Source of the DNA: DASSHC01 sp035693105
GTDB taxonomy: Bacteria; Chloroflexota; Chloroflexia; Thermomicrobiales; Thermomicrobiaceae
Reading direction: 5' to 3'
Assembly (NCBI GenBank): GCA_035693105.1
Contig: DASSHC010000214.1
Span: 1 to 6,229, forward strand
Length of the DNA: 6,229 nt
Below the pieces are notes generated by a model that worked only from the letters and a program-made list of their open reading frames with translations, did not search any database and was not told where the DNA came from. Shown one piece after another: positions 5,609 through 6,229 of the stretch. Numbering within the stretch: position 1 is the stretch's first letter; every line of letters begins with the position of its first letter. The translations under genes were made by a program, and so were the position numbers.

Positions 5609-6229
5609 ATGATGGCGACGATGGAGCAGGCGACCGGGCAGGCTGGTCAAGAGGTCGTGCGCGCGGCGATCCGTAAAGTGGCCGAGGGCGCGCTGCTAAG
5701 CCGCGCTGAGGCGGCGGGCGCCATGGACGCGATCATGAGCGGCGCGGCCACCGGGGCGCAGATCGGCGCGCTAATGACGGCGCTGCGCATGCGCGGCGAG
5801 AGCGACGAGGAGATCGCCGGCTTCGCCGAGGCGATGCGCGGCCACGCGCTGCGGGTCGAGCCGCGCCACGCCGGGCCGGTGGTCGACACCTGCGGCACCG
5901 GCGGCGACGGGGCGCAGACCTTCAACATCTCGACCACGGCGGCCTTCGTGGTGGCGGGGGCCGGGGTGCCGGTGGCCAAGCACGGCAACCGCAGCGTGTC
6001 GTCGAATTCGGGCAGCGCGGATGCGCTGGAAGCGCTGGGCGCGGCGATCGAGTTGCAGCCGGCGCAGGTCGCGCGCTGCATCGACGAAGCGGGCATCGGC
6101 TTCATGTACGCGCCGATCCACCATCCGGCGATGCGCAACGTCGCCGCGGTGCGCAAGGAGCTCGGCGTGCGCACCCTGTTCAACATCCTCGGCCCGCTGA
6201 CCAACCCGGCGGGCGCGCCGAACGTGCTG
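5609..6229 (+). CDS. trpD: Anthranilate phosphoribosyltransferase (3' end outside window)
   Basis: TrpD joins anthranilate to phosphoribosyl pyrophosphate (PRPP) to give N-(5'-phosphoribosyl)anthranilate, the step after TrpE/TrpG. The frame stays open to the window end, giving 207 codons of a protein normally about 340 residues long. The N-terminal helical domain (about 15-85) is followed by the PRPP-binding loop DTCGTGGDG (93-101), FNISTTAAFV (105-114), KHGNRSVSS (124-132) with SGSADALEALG (134-144), the anthranilate-site segment FMYAPIHHPAM (165-175), and R188-containing LGVRTLFNILGPLTNP. The acidic DE metal site lies beyond the edge. ATG 5609 is 1 bp after the trpG stop, with AGGGGG (5596-5601) 7 nt upstream; in-frame ATGs at 5612 and 5621 are possible alternatives. 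Confidence 0.95.
   Translation, partial: MMATMEQATGQAGQEVVRAAIRKVAEGALLSRAEAAGAMDAIMSGAATGAQIGALMTALRMRGESDEEIAGFAEAMRGHALRVEPRHAGPVVDTCGTGGDGAQTFNISTTAAFVVAGAGVPVAKHGNRSVSSNSGSADALEALGAAIELQPAQVARCIDEAGIGFMYAPIHHPAMRNVAAVRKELGVRTLFNILGPLTNPAGAPNVL

Overview
The window is GC-rich bacterial chromosome, dense with genes and with no mobile element, phage gene or CRISPR array. It looks like a Gram-positive-type or Chloroflexota genome. A Thermomicrobia/Sphaerobacter-like member of Chloroflexota is my best guess. The reasons are high GC, frequent GTG starts, a transcription-attenuating T-box leader (rare outside Firmicutes, Chloroflexota and relatives), and a coaD-linked coiled-coil protein resembling actinobacterial SepIVA. 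This placement is inference from gene content; no marker gene in the window fixes it.

Left block (1-1871, + strand): the C-terminal ACT domain of prephenate dehydratase (pheA, cut by the window edge), rsmD (16S rRNA m2G966 methyltransferase), coaD (phosphopantetheine adenylyltransferase) and a 170-residue DivIVA/SepIVA-like coiled-coil protein. pheA and rsmD overlap by 20 bp and the other gaps are under 30 bp, so this reads as one transcription unit.

Middle block (1872-3109): a convergent intergenic region with two small hairpins, then a class II glutamine amidotransferase (YafJ/GATase_6-like) on the minus strand. Its GC content is visibly lower than that of its neighbours. Next comes a gene-free divergent region with several small dyads and a weak minus-strand promoter candidate.

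Right block (3075-6229, + strand): a tryptophan operon with its control region. A TTGACA/extended -10 promoter drives a roughly 300-nt T-box riboswitch with a TGG (Trp) specifier codon, the T-box sequence AGGGTGGCACCGCGG, and an antiterminator that excludes an intrinsic terminator with six Ts. Then follow trpE, trpG (ATGA overlap) and the first 207 codons of trpD, which runs off the window. Uncharged tRNA-Trp should stabilise the antiterminator and switch on anthranilate synthase (TrpE+TrpG) and anthranilate phosphoribosyltransferase (TrpD). The gene families are well known. The most informative points are the fully readable Trp T-box, the SepIVA-like protein next to coaD, and a diverged copy of the trp promoter region at the end of that gene.
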